Part shown: positions 26,435 to 34,777 of the stretch, one piece after another
Layout of the letters: the number at the start of each line of letters is the position of its first letter
How positions within the stretch are numbered: position 1 is the stretch's first letter
Source: Marinobacterium sediminicola
GTDB lineage: Bacteria; Pseudomonadota; Gammaproteobacteria; Pseudomonadales; Balneatricaceae
Direction of reading: 5' to 3'
Length of the DNA stretch: 64,000 nucleotides
Assembly (NCBI RefSeq): GCF_022343685.1
Contig: NZ_CP092123.1
Location: 1,054,001-1,118,000, forward strand
Notes under the pieces: model-generated
Seen by the model: only the letters and a program-made list of their open reading frames with translations
Databases searched by the model: none
What the model was told of the DNA's origin: nothing
Made by a program: the position numbers and the translations under genes

Positions 26435-28195
26435 ATGACTCTAAAATATCGTCTTATCTTCGGCTTTGTCGCGATCGCGGCGGTCATGAGTGCCTTCAGT
26501 CTGGTGATCGCACGCAAAGAAGTCGTTGCCATGCGTGGCTTTGATAACCTGGTGAAGATCAACAGCCAGGAGACTTATCACGCCGCCAGAACCAGCATGT
26601 TGCTGCAGAGAACCAAATCCAATCTGCGTGAACTCATCGTTGAAGCAGCTGTGGGAGTGGAGACGGATGAGATCATCTATACCCTTGATGTCGTATCGGA
26701 ATCACTGGCTGAATTAGAGCACTTGAGTGCCAGTTGGCTGGAGATCGTCAATCGAGACCTCTCCCACTCGGATGATTTTGACGAAGCGCTGGTGGAAGAT
26801 GAGCGCGAGGAGCTTGAGGAATTACAGGAGGTCAAGGAACAGCTGGCCTCTTTCATTAGTGCCAGCCGGGAGCTGTTGAGCCTTTATCAGCAGAAGCCCG
26901 ATGGTCTGTCGGAAATGTATGAGTTTTTTGAGCATGAGCTCGAAAACCCTTCACGCCAGCTGCAGTTGAACCTGCAGGAACTCTGGGACGACACTCAGGA
27001 AGAGGCTGAAGAGGAAAGTGCGCGCTTTATTGCGTCGCTGGAAGAGGTGTTCTATCTGGCGCTGGCGTTATCAGGGCTTTCGATTCTGCTGGCAGGTGTC
27101 GCAGGTATCAGCTATTCGCACTGGATTACCCGTTCGCTGAATCGGGTCATGGTGGGTATCCGGTCGATCCACAAAGGGGATTATGGCGTCACACTGCCCA
27201 TAAAGGGGGATGATGAAATCGCGCAACTGTCGCTGGCACTGAATCACCTGTCCAGCCAGCTTGAGGCCAATATCGAGGCTCGAGAAGTCGCCGAGGAACA
27301 GTTGCAGATGTTCAACCAGGAACTCGACGCCATCGTCGAGAATCTGCCCGCCATGTTGTTCCTCAGAGATGCCGATAGCCTCAAGTTCGTGCGGCTGAAC
27401 AAGGCCGGAGAAAACCTGCTGGGGTTGAGTCGAGATCAGGTCATCGGCAAAACGGTATATGATCTGTTCCCGCATGATCAGGCGAGCCGCTTTTCTTCCA
27501 TGGACAGCGAACTGGTGACCAATCGTCGTGAAGTCGTGGTGGATTTGAGAATCGACACGCCAGCAGGGCCACGTGATCTGCATGCGCGCAAGATCGCGCT
27601 CAGGGACAGTGCGGGTAAAGTCAGGTTTTTGCTGGGTGTGGCAACGGATGTCACCGAAGAAAAGCGCCTGCGTGATGATTTACAGAACCTGGCCAGTCAT
27701 GATGCGCTTACCGGATTGCTGAATCGCCGGGTCCTGATGGAACAGCTCAATACCGAGGTTGCACGTGCCACGCGTTATGGTAACCCGCTGAGCCTGATCA
27801 TGTTTGATGCGGACCACTTCAAGAAAGTCAACGACCACTATGGGCACCAGGCGGGTGATCGTGTGCTGCATGACCTGGCGAAAGTGACCGGGCAACTCAT
27901 TCGTACCAGCGATATTGCCGGCCGATACGGTGGCGAGGAGTTCATGCTGGTGCTGCCCATGACCGATGCGGCCAGTGCAAAAGAGTTGGCAGAGCGTCTG
28001 CGGGAGCGTGTCGCGGAACTGTTGATACCACAGGTGTCTGAGTGCGACGAGGCGATCAGCATCACCATCAGCCTGGGGGTCGCCAGTCTTGCGGGTGAAA
28101 TCAATACCACCCAGGAACTGATTCGTGCGGCAGATGAAGCGCTGTATCGTGCCAAGCATGAAGGACGAAACCGTGTGTGCGTGGCACACGCCTGA
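26435..28195 (+). CDS. Membrane-bound diguanylate cyclase (HAMP-PAS-GGDEF)
   Basis: This 586-residue protein has TM1 (about residues 5-27), a mostly helical, very acidic periplasmic region, TM2 (about 207-230), HAMP, a PAS domain (about 295-415; AMLFLRDADSLKFVRLNKAGENLLGL) and a C-terminal GGDEF domain. The active-site motif is GGEEF and the inhibitory I-site RxxD (RTSD) is present five residues upstream, so it should make c-di-GMP under product control. With the neighbouring MCP it forms a small signalling block inside the catabolic island, possibly linking substrate sensing to motility or biofilm formation. Confidence 0.93.
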   Translation: MTLKYRLIFGFVAIAAVMSAFSLVIARKEVVAMRGFDNLVKINSQETYHAARTSMLLQRTKSNLRELIVEAAVGVETDEIIYTLDVVSESLAELEHLSASWLEIVNRDLSHSDDFDEALVEDEREELEELQEVKEQLASFISASRELLSLYQQKPDGLSEMYEFFEHELENPSRQLQLNLQELWDDTQEEAEEESARFIASLEEVFYLALALSGLSILLAGVAGISYSHWITRSLNRVMVGIRSIHKGDYGVTLPIKGDDEIAQLSLALNHLSSQLEANIEAREVAEEQLQMFNQELDAIVENLPAMLFLRDADSLKFVRLNKAGENLLGLSRDQVIGKTVYDLFPHDQASRFSSMDSELVTNRREVVVDLRIDTPAGPRDLHARKIALRDSAGKVRFLLGVATDVTEEKRLRDDLQNLASHDALTGLLNRRVLMEQLNTEVARATRYGNPLSLIMFDADHFKKVNDHYGHQAGDRVLHDLAKVTGQLIRTSDIAGRYGGEEFMLVLPMTDAASAKELAERLRERVAELLIPQVSECDEAISITISLGVASLAGEINTTQELIRAADEALYRAKHEGRNRVCVAHA

Positions 28196-28256
28196 CTGAA
28201 GCCGCTACCGTGAAACGCGGCTGACAATCGGTCCTATCCGTCCAGGGCCGTAATGC

Positions 28257-28276
28257 GGGAGCCCGGCAGGGCTCCC
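28257..28276. terminator. Hairpin between convergent GGDEF and flavoprotein genes
   Basis: GGGAGCCC (28257-28264), a 4-base loop and GGGCTCCC (28269-28276) form a strong stem between two convergent genes. There is no T-run on either side, so it is a weak or rho-assisted terminator. Another stem (AGCCGC...GCGGCT, 28199-28221) lies just upstream. Confidence 0.5.
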
Positions 28277-28290
28277 GATGCGGTCTGCTG

Positions 28291-30420
28291 TCAGAGCTTA
28301 ACAGCGGCTTTCATGCCCGAGCGAAGGGCGCCCTCGATATAGGCGACTTCGTCACCATCACCGATATTGACCACCTCGATACCCTGCTTTTCAAGGCTGC
28401 TGCTCAGGCAGCGATTGGTGTCGGCACCGATTGCCAGAACCACCGAATCCGCCGCCAGCTCGTGGCTGTTGCCTTCGGCATCCGAGTAGTTCAGCGCCTT
28501 TTTGCCAATGGTGTGCACCTGGGTGTTTTTCTCCATTCGCACGCCGTGGCTCTCAAGATTGTGCAGCACCTTCCAGCGACGCACGATTGAAAGCTCGGCG
28601 CCCAGATCAGGGCCGGGTTCGAGGACATGCACATTACGACCACGTTCGACCAGGAACTCGGCCAGCTCCAGGCCGACCAGCCCGCCACCGATGATGGTGA
28701 CGTTCTTGCCCAGCGGCATCCACAGCTTGGACAGGCTCTGCATTGCTTCGGTGCTGTTGGTGACGCCGACCAGTGAGCCGGACTTCATCATCATGCGCTG
28801 GGTGACGCTGAGCTTGCGCTTGGCGATGTCGGAACCTTCACCGGTCATCAGTTTACGCAGCTCATCACCTGACCAGACATGTTTCTGATCGGCACCGGGA
28901 ATATCCGGGGCATTGCGGCGCGCACCTACGGCCACAATCACCTGATCAGGTTGCAGCTCTTTGACCAGTGCATCGTCCGCGTTGGTGTTCAGCCGGACAT
29001 CAATCGGCAGATCACGTACCTGCTTGATCAGATAGTCGAGCAGAGCCCCGTTCTCGGGATAGGCGAGGGCGGCAAAGAACAGGGTGCCGCCCAGACGGCC
29101 ACTGCGCTCGACCAGGGTTACCTGATGGCCGCGCAGGGCGCTGACGCGGGCGGCTTCCAGACCGGCGGGGCCACCGCCGACCACCAGCACTTTCTTCGGG
29201 CTGTCGCTGGCGATCAGCTGCAACTCGGATTCGTGGCCGGTCTGCGGGTTGACGGCACACTTGACCCGCTCGTTGACAAAAATCTGGCTAACACAGGCGT
29301 AGCAGTAGATGCAGGGGCGCACATCGGCCGCACGATTGTCCTTCAGCTTGTTGGGCAGGTCAGGATCGGCCAGCAGCTTGCGTCCCATGGCAACGAAGTC
29401 GCAATTGCCATCGGCAATGGCCTTATCGGCCATTTCCGGGTCGATACGACCCGCGGCCGTCACCGGAATATTCAGCGCCTTGCGAATGTGTGCAGCCCAG
29501 TCGAGGAACATGCCCCGTTGCTGCGGAATCGGTGCCTTGGTGAAGGCGTTACCGCTGCTCAGGTTGGCGTAGGCCGAAACGCTGATCAGGTCGATACCGG
29601 CCTCCTGCGCCATCTGCGCGGTGAGGGTCGCGTCTTCAAGGCTGATCCCGCCGGGCAGGTCCAGTTCCAGAGCATCCATGCGCATCCACACCGGGTAGTC
29701 CCGACCGACACGTTCACGGATGGCATGGATGACTTCAAGCAGCAGGCGGGCACGGTTTTCCAGCGGGCCACCATATTCGTCATCGCGCTTGTTGTAATAG
29801 GGCGAGAGGAAACCGGCAATGATGTAGGTGTGACCTGCATGGATCTCGACCCCGTCAAAACCGGCTTTTTTGGCCCGCTCCGCGGCGTCGGCGAACCAGG
29901 TCACCATCTGTCGGATATCATCCTTGTCCATCACACGGATGCGGACACCGGATTTTTCCCGGCCCTTGGATGAGCTGATAAAGCGGCCTAGCTCCGACTG
30001 CGTCAGCGATGCGAACATGTCGGTATTGGCGGCCGGCGGCATGGACGGTACCCAAAGCTCCCGGCCTTCGGCCAGATCGCGTACCGATGTTTTGCCCGCA
30101 TGCTGAAGCTGCATGGCGATCTTGGCGCCATGCTTGTGCACGCGGTCGGTCAGTTGCTTGAGCCCGGGGATGAAATCATCAGACGATACACCCACCTGAA
30201 ACGGCTCGGCGGTGCCGGCCGGATAGGCGATGGAACACACGCCCATGGTGAGCATGCCGGCGCCACCCTTGGCACGGGCCTCGTAGAACGCCTGAATGCG
30301 TTCGCCACAGGTGCCATCCTGCTCGGCGTAGTTGGACCCCATCGGGGCCATCAATATGCGGTTTTTCAGCTCAAGCGAGCCGATCTTGCCCGGGGTAAAA
30401 AGGTGTTGATAAGCGGCCAT
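28291..30420 (-). CDS. 2,4-dienoyl-CoA reductase-like / BaiCD-type NADH:flavin oxidoreductase
   Basis: The protein has about 709 residues from ATG 30420, preceded by AGGAG at 8 bp. The N-terminal OYE TIM barrel (1-340) has EIHAGHTYIIAGFLSP and RDDEYGG. A 4Fe-4S motif (CX2CX2CX11C; CIYCYAC...KC) lies around 350-366. The C-terminal FAD/NAD(P) domains have VVGGGPAGLEAARV and IIGGGLVGLELAEFL. This is the architecture of FadH and of the bile-acid enone reductases BaiCD/BaiH. It would reduce a conjugated C=C next to a carbonyl. It follows the HsaD-like gene in a minus-strand unit. Whether it acts on a ring enone or on dienoyl-CoA is unknown. Confidence 0.9.
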   Translation of the reverse strand: MAAYQHLFTPGKIGSLELKNRILMAPMGSNYAEQDGTCGERIQAFYEARAKGGAGMLTMGVCSIAYPAGTAEPFQVGVSSDDFIPGLKQLTDRVHKHGAKIAMQLQHAGKTSVRDLAEGRELWVPSMPPAANTDMFASLTQSELGRFISSSKGREKSGVRIRVMDKDDIRQMVTWFADAAERAKKAGFDGVEIHAGHTYIIAGFLSPYYNKRDDEYGGPLENRARLLLEVIHAIRERVGRDYPVWMRMDALELDLPGGISLEDATLTAQMAQEAGIDLISVSAYANLSSGNAFTKAPIPQQRGMFLDWAAHIRKALNIPVTAAGRIDPEMADKAIADGNCDFVAMGRKLLADPDLPNKLKDNRAADVRPCIYCYACVSQIFVNERVKCAVNPQTGHESELQLIASDSPKKVLVVGGGPAGLEAARVSALRGHQVTLVERSGRLGGTLFFAALAYPENGALLDYLIKQVRDLPIDVRLNTNADDALVKELQPDQVIVAVGARRNAPDIPGADQKHVWSGDELRKLMTGEGSDIAKRKLSVTQRMMMKSGSLVGVTNSTEAMQSLSKLWMPLGKNVTIIGGGLVGLELAEFLVERGRNVHVLEPGPDLGAELSIVRRWKVLHNLESHGVRMEKNTQVHTIGKKALNYSDAEGNSHELAADSVVLAIGADTNRCLSSSLEKQGIEVVNIGDGDEVAYIEGALRSGMKAAVKL

Positions 30421-30471
30421 AGGCATCACTCCTGAATCTGCTCAGAGTATGAAGGTGCGGCAAAGCCGGCT

Positions 30472-31302
30472 TCAACCCTGCTGCAGAAAGTCGATACAGG
30501 TGCGGTTGAACAGATCGGTATGTTCGACCTGAACCCAGTGACCGCAACGGTTGAGCATGAGGAATCGGGCCTCGGGTGCCTTGTCGAGGAACTTGAACAC
30601 GCCTTCGACCGGGTTGAAACGGTCATTGCTGCCCCAGAAGCCAAGGATCGGGCAGGTGAGTTCACCCAGACGCTCGGTCATGTTCGGCACCATCATGGTG
30701 GAAAACAGGTTGGCCGGCTGAGTGACAGCAACCGCAGCACGCTCGGCAAGCAGTGCATCTTCCAGCTGGGACGCATCATAGAGCTGCAGCTGCATCACCT
30801 GACGCATCTCTTCCACACCCATAGGCCCCTGGCCATAGACTTCGACCATGCGCTTGATCCCTTCCATCTGGAAGTAGGTTTCACGCTCTTCGACACCGCC
30901 GGGTGCCATCAGCACCAGGCGTTCAACGGTAGCCGGATGGGCCAATGCCTGGCCCAGCGCGATGGCGCCACCCAGTGAGTTGCCCAGCAGGCTGCAGCGC
31001 TCGATGCCGGTGGCCTGCAGGAACTGGTTCAGGCACTCGACAAAGAATTCGAGGTTGTAATGGGCGTCTTCCGGCTTGCTGGAACGTCCAAAGCCCGGCA
31101 GGTCCAACACGATGTTGCGATAACCGGCTTCGGCAAAGACGGGATAGTTGGTCTTGAAATTGCTGAAACCGCTGGCACCGGGGCCGCTGCCGTGCAGCCA
31201 GAGCACGACCGGGCCTTCACCCACGTCCAGATAGTGTAATGTCAGGCCGTTTTCGAGTTGGGCGTAATGGCCGATTGGCAGTGGCAGGTCCTGATGATCC
31301 AT
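30472..31302 (-). CDS. hsaD: Alpha/beta hydrolase, meta-cleavage-product hydrolase (HsaD/TesD-like)
   Basis: This protein has 276 residues from ATG 31302 (AAGGAGA ribosome-binding site), rather than 31332. The oxyanion region GSGPGASGFSNFK, nucleophile elbow GNSLGG, acid in FWGSNDRFNP and His in RCGHWVQVEH are the full triad and signatures of C-C bond hydrolases of the BphD/MhpC/HsaD group. In steroid catabolism HsaD splits the ring-A cleavage product into HIP and a hydroxyhexadienoate. An extradiol dioxygenase that would make such a product lies at 41902. A copy of the 18-bp element is upstream. The symbol is by inferred function. Confidence 0.86.
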   Translation of the reverse strand: MDHQDLPLPIGHYAQLENGLTLHYLDVGEGPVVLWLHGSGPGASGFSNFKTNYPVFAEAGYRNIVLDLPGFGRSSKPEDAHYNLEFFVECLNQFLQATGIERCSLLGNSLGGAIALGQALAHPATVERLVLMAPGGVEERETYFQMEGIKRMVEVYGQGPMGVEEMRQVMQLQLYDASQLEDALLAERAAVAVTQPANLFSTMMVPNMTERLGELTCPILGFWGSNDRFNPVEGVFKFLDKAPEARFLMLNRCGHWVQVEHTDLFNRTCIDFLQQG

Positions 31303-31385
31303 GGTGTTCTCCTTATTATGGAGGCGGCGCACAGGCCGCCTATAGATCGAGTCCTGCTTATCCTCTAACCGGCAGGGTGTCAGGA

Positions 31386-31403
31386 CATCGTCCGTTCAGA
31401 CCA
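31386..31403 (-). promoter_or_regulatory. Conserved 18-bp operator-like element, copy 3 (upstream of hydrolase)
   Basis: On the minus strand this reads TGGTCTGAACGGACGATG, 83 bp before the hydrolase start. It faces away from copy 4, only 18 bp further on, so the divergent promoter region has one element for each direction. Confidence 0.75.
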
Positions 31404-31421
31404 GCATGGGGCCGGTCGGCT

Positions 31422-31439
31422 TAGTCTTGATGGACGATG
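31422..31439 (+). promoter_or_regulatory. Conserved 18-bp operator-like element, copy 4 (upstream of SDR-ligase operon)
   Basis: TAGTCTTGATGGACGATG, 84 bp before the SDR start at 31524. It is on the opposite strand to copy 3. The equal distances (83 and 84 bp) to the two start codons argue that the element has a fixed place in the promoter. Confidence 0.76.
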
Positions 31440-31523
31440 TTCGACTTGCATGGCTGGTCAAAGATGCATCACACAACAAGAACCTGAAAGCGGTGTGCCT
31501 GAGGGTGCACAGGAGGATGTGTG

Positions 31524-32255
31524 ATGAAACATCAAGGCAAGGTGGTATTCGTGACCGGTGCCGGTCAGGGCATGGGTCAGGCTGTGGTGAAGCAGTTTGC
31601 AGCCGAAGGCGCCAAAGTGGCAGCCATCGATATCAACAAGGAGGCCGCGGAAGCCACGGCTGCATCCTGTGAGGGTGAGGTCATTGCGATCGCCTGTGAC
31701 ATCTCCAACAGCGAATCGGTCAAGGGCGCGATGCAGCAGGTCAAAGACGCCTTTGGCCGTCTTGATGTGGTGGTCAACAACGCCGGTATCGGCTCTGTCG
31801 ACGAGTTTCTCAATACGCCGGATGACAACTGGGAGCGCGTAATTGGCGTTAACCTGACCGGTACCTTCCTGTGCTGTCGTGAAGGCGCACGCCTGATGGC
31901 CGAAAACGGCAGCGGAGCGATCATCAACGTATCCAGTTCTGCGGTCATGTCCGGAGAAGGCCCGAGCCACTATGTGGCGTCCAAGGCCGGTGTCATGGGC
32001 CTGACCCGCAGTATCGCCCGTGAACTGGCGCCCAACGGCATCCGCGTTAACACCCTGGTTCCGGGTGCAACCAACACACCGATGATGGCCGGTATTCCCG
32101 AAGAGTGGATGCAGCAGATGATCAGCACCATCCCGATGGGCCGCATGGCCGAGCCGGAAGACGTGGCCAAGGTCGCTTCTTTCCTGGCCAGCGACGACGC
32201 AGGCTTCATCACCGGACAGAACATTGCCGTCAACGGCGGCATGGTTTTCATCTGA
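31524..32255 (+). CDS. Short-chain dehydrogenase/reductase (FabG-like)
   Basis: This protein has 243 residues from ATG 31524 (AGGAGG 7 bp upstream). Motifs: TGAGQGMGQ, NNAGIG, INVSSSAVMSGEG, YVASKAGV and the C-terminal GFITGQNIAVNGGM. It resembles NAD-dependent hydroxysteroid/cyclohexanol-type SDRs of the FabG-like group. It opens an operon with the NTF2-like protein, CoA ligase, aldolase/thiolase and DUF35-MaoC fusion, so it may oxidise a ring or side-chain alcohol early in the pathway. Substrate inferred from context only. Confidence 0.88.
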   Translation: MKHQGKVVFVTGAGQGMGQAVVKQFAAEGAKVAAIDINKEAAEATAASCEGEVIAIACDISNSESVKGAMQQVKDAFGRLDVVVNNAGIGSVDEFLNTPDDNWERVIGVNLTGTFLCCREGARLMAENGSGAIINVSSSAVMSGEGPSHYVASKAGVMGLTRSIARELAPNGIRVNTLVPGATNTPMMAGIPEEWMQQMISTIPMGRMAEPEDVAKVASFLASDDAGFITGQNIAVNGGMVFI

Positions 32256-32262
32256 GGTGACC

Positions 32263-32892
32263 ATGGCTGATATGACACTGGAACAGCGTATTGATCGTCT
32301 TGAGTCCATCGAGGCGATTCGTCAGCTGGCGGGCAAATATTCGTTGTCGCTGGATATGCGCGACCTGGATGCACACGTGAACCTTTTTGCACCCGATATC
32401 CGTGTCGGACGTGAAAAGGTCGGGCGTGAGCACCTCAAGGCGTGGGTAGATACCACGCTGCGTGATCAGTTCACCGGTACCTCGCACCACCTGGGGCAGC
32501 ATATCATCGAGTTTGTCGATGCCGATCATGCCATCGGCGTCGTCTACTCCAAGAACGAGCATGAGACCGGCCCCGAGTGGGTGATCATGCAGATGCTGTA
32601 TTGGGACGACTATGAGCGCATCGACGGGCAGTGGTACTTCCGCCGTCGTCTGCCCTGCTACTGGTATGCCACCGATCTGAACAAGCCGCCCATCGGCGAC
32701 ATGAAAATGCGCTGGCCGGGACGTGAACCCTACGAGGGTACGTTCCACGGCCTGTTCCCGTCCTGGCAGCAGTTCTGGAGTCAGCGCCCGCCGGAAGGTG
32801 AGCTGCCAGAGGTTGCGCCGCCGGCGCCCGTGGAGCGTTTCCTGCAGACCATGCGCGGTGATACGCCCGCGCCGAGAATTCGGGTACGCTGA
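32263..32892 (+). CDS. SnoaL/NTF2-like protein (possible isomerase or dehydratase)
   Basis: This 209-residue protein begins at ATG 32263 with GAGGTGA before it. The first ~145 residues form an NTF2/SnoaL-like cone fold (RLESIEAIRQLAGKYSLSLDMRDLDAHVNLFAPD, then LGQHIIEFVD and YWDDYERIDGQWYFRRRLPCYWYA), the fold shared by ketosteroid isomerase, scytalone dehydratase and BaiE. A Pro-rich tail of about 55 residues follows. BaiE, a bile-acid 7-alpha dehydratase, has the same fold, so a dehydration or double-bond shift on a polycyclic CoA ester is plausible, though unproven. It lies between an SDR gene and the CoA ligase. Confidence 0.8.
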   Translation: MADMTLEQRIDRLESIEAIRQLAGKYSLSLDMRDLDAHVNLFAPDIRVGREKVGREHLKAWVDTTLRDQFTGTSHHLGQHIIEFVDADHAIGVVYSKNEHETGPEWVIMQMLYWDDYERIDGQWYFRRRLPCYWYATDLNKPPIGDMKMRWPGREPYEGTFHGLFPSWQQFWSQRPPEGELPEVAPPAPVERFLQTMRGDTPAPRIRVR

Positions 32893-32930
32893 GTTCAGCG
32901 GACCGTCACATAAAAAGAAGGAATAAGCGC

Positions 32931-34760
32931 ATGAGTTCCAATCAAACTGCGCCGTCACCGGCGGTGGTGCCGCGCGAGGAGACCCAGCGCAAGCTGGACC
33001 GTCGATCCCAGGCGGCCGCTTTGATTAAGCCGGCGGACCGCTACACGATTGCCGATCGCGTCGAGCAGCAGGCCGAGACGCTGGGGGATCATCCGTTCAT
33101 CATCTACGGTGATACCCGCCTGAGTTATGCCGAGCTGAACGCCCGGGCCAACCAGGTCGCCCATGCGGCACTGGCCTGCGGCCTCAAGTCCGGCGATGTC
33201 TGTGGCATGGCGATGGAAAACCGTCCCGAGTTTTTCACCACCTGGTTCGGTCTGACCAAAATAGGTGTGGTCGTTGCCTTTATCAACAACCAGATCAACG
33301 GGCGTCCGCTACAGCACGCGCTGGAGTCCACCGACGCCAAGGCCGTGATCGTCGGTGAGGAATGTGCTCACCTGTTCGCCCAGACTCCGGATCTTAACGT
33401 GCCCCAGTGGTTGCTGCCGGATGCCGAGAAGCCTGCCGCTGAAGCAGACCTGGCCGGTCTGAGCCGTGACTACATCAATGCGCTCGAAACCGCTTCACGC
33501 GAGCAGGTGGACAAGTCGCACCGTGCCGATATTACCGCGGAAACGCCGACACTGCTGATCTTCACCTCCGGCACCACCGGTCTGCCCAAGGCGGCAATCT
33601 ACAGCCACATGCGCTGGCTGTGCTCCGGTGATGTCATGGAGGTGACCGTCGCGGCCACGCCTGACGACGTCTTCTACTGCTTCCTGCCGCTCTATCATGG
33701 TGCGGCGGCGACGTCACTGACGTCCACCGCGCTCAAGGCCGGTTCCACCATCCTGTTGCGCCGCAAGTTCAGCGTCAGCCGTTTCTGGTCTGACGTCCGT
33801 GAGCACAATGTGACCGTGTGCCAGTACATCGGCGAGATCTGCCGCTATCTGCTCAATCAGGAAACCGATTGTGGTGAGCACAAGATGCGAGCCATGGTCG
33901 GTGCCGGTCTGACGAACGAGACCTGGTCCCGCTGGATCGAGCGTTTCGGCCAGATGGATGTCTACGAGGGCTGGGGCTCGACCGAGGCCAACACCAACCT
34001 GATCAACGTGGACAACTACATCGGCTCCTGTGGTCGCGTGCCGGACTGGAACAAGACCAACCTGCGCCTGATTCGTTACGACGTGGAAAGCGACAGTTAT
34101 GTCCGTGATGAGAACGGCTACTGTGTCCAGTGCCAGCCGGGTGAAGTGGGTGAAGCCGTTGGTATGATCATCAACCATCCTGAAATCGGTGGCGGTCGTT
34201 TTGAAGGGTATACGTCCAGGGACGCCACCGAACAGAAGATTCTGCGTGGCGTGTTCAGCGAAGGTGACAGCTGGTGGCGTTCCGGCGACCTGCTGCGCTA
34301 TGACGAAGACGGTTACTTCTACTTCGTTGACCGTGTCGGCGATACCTTCCGCTGGAAGAGCGAGAACGTATCCACTCAGGAAGTGGCGGCTGCACTGGGT
34401 GACTTCACCGGTGTCGAGCTGATCAACGTCTACGGCGTGCGGGTGCCTGACCATGAAGGACGTGGCGGCATGGCGGCGATCGTCATGCAGGAAGGTGCCG
34501 AGTTCGATCCCCAGGCGTTTTATGACCTGACCGAAGAGCGTATCCCCCGCTATGCGGCACCGCTGTTCGTGCGTGTCAGTGAAGCGGCCGATATGACCAC
34601 CACGTTCAAGCTGCGCAAGGTGGATCTGCAGCGTCAGGGCTACAGCCCGGAGCACTGCAAGGATCCGCTCTATATACGTGATGACAAGGCTGGCACCTAT
34701 AAGCCTTACTCGGCTGACGCACTGGCCGCAGTCGGGTTGCCACCGTTCGAATACCAATAA
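32931..34760 (+). CDS. FATP/very-long-chain acyl-CoA synthetase family CoA ligase
   Basis: This 609-residue AMP-forming ligase has the P-loop LLIFTSGTTGLPKAAIYSH (about residues 205-223), the acyl/adenylate motif GWGSTEAN and the hinge SGDLLRYDEDGYFYFVDRVGDTFRWKSENVST, with the C-terminal lysine in TTFKLRKVDL. Length and motifs match the FATP/SLC27 family (FadD6-like), which includes bile acyl-CoA synthetase, and differ from FadD3 (about 500 residues). It should activate a bulky carboxylic acid such as a sterol side chain or ring-cleavage acid to its CoA thioester. It is the only CoA ligase in the window. Confidence 0.92.
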   Translation: MSSNQTAPSPAVVPREETQRKLDRRSQAAALIKPADRYTIADRVEQQAETLGDHPFIIYGDTRLSYAELNARANQVAHAALACGLKSGDVCGMAMENRPEFFTTWFGLTKIGVVVAFINNQINGRPLQHALESTDAKAVIVGEECAHLFAQTPDLNVPQWLLPDAEKPAAEADLAGLSRDYINALETASREQVDKSHRADITAETPTLLIFTSGTTGLPKAAIYSHMRWLCSGDVMEVTVAATPDDVFYCFLPLYHGAAATSLTSTALKAGSTILLRRKFSVSRFWSDVREHNVTVCQYIGEICRYLLNQETDCGEHKMRAMVGAGLTNETWSRWIERFGQMDVYEGWGSTEANTNLINVDNYIGSCGRVPDWNKTNLRLIRYDVESDSYVRDENGYCVQCQPGEVGEAVGMIINHPEIGGGRFEGYTSRDATEQKILRGVFSEGDSWWRSGDLLRYDEDGYFYFVDRVGDTFRWKSENVSTQEVAAALGDFTGVELINVYGVRVPDHEGRGGMAAIVMQEGAEFDPQAFYDLTEERIPRYAAPLFVRVSEAADMTTTFKLRKVDLQRQGYSPEHCKDPLYIRDDKAGTYKPYSADALAAVGLPPFEYQ

Positions 34761-34777
34761 GGCGTCGGGAGATAACA

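Noticed and set aside
28879-29973. 364-codon plus-strand frame inside the dienoyl-CoA-reductase-like gene
   Set aside because: Antisense to a gene with complete FMN, Fe-S and FAD motifs; no start signal or domain.
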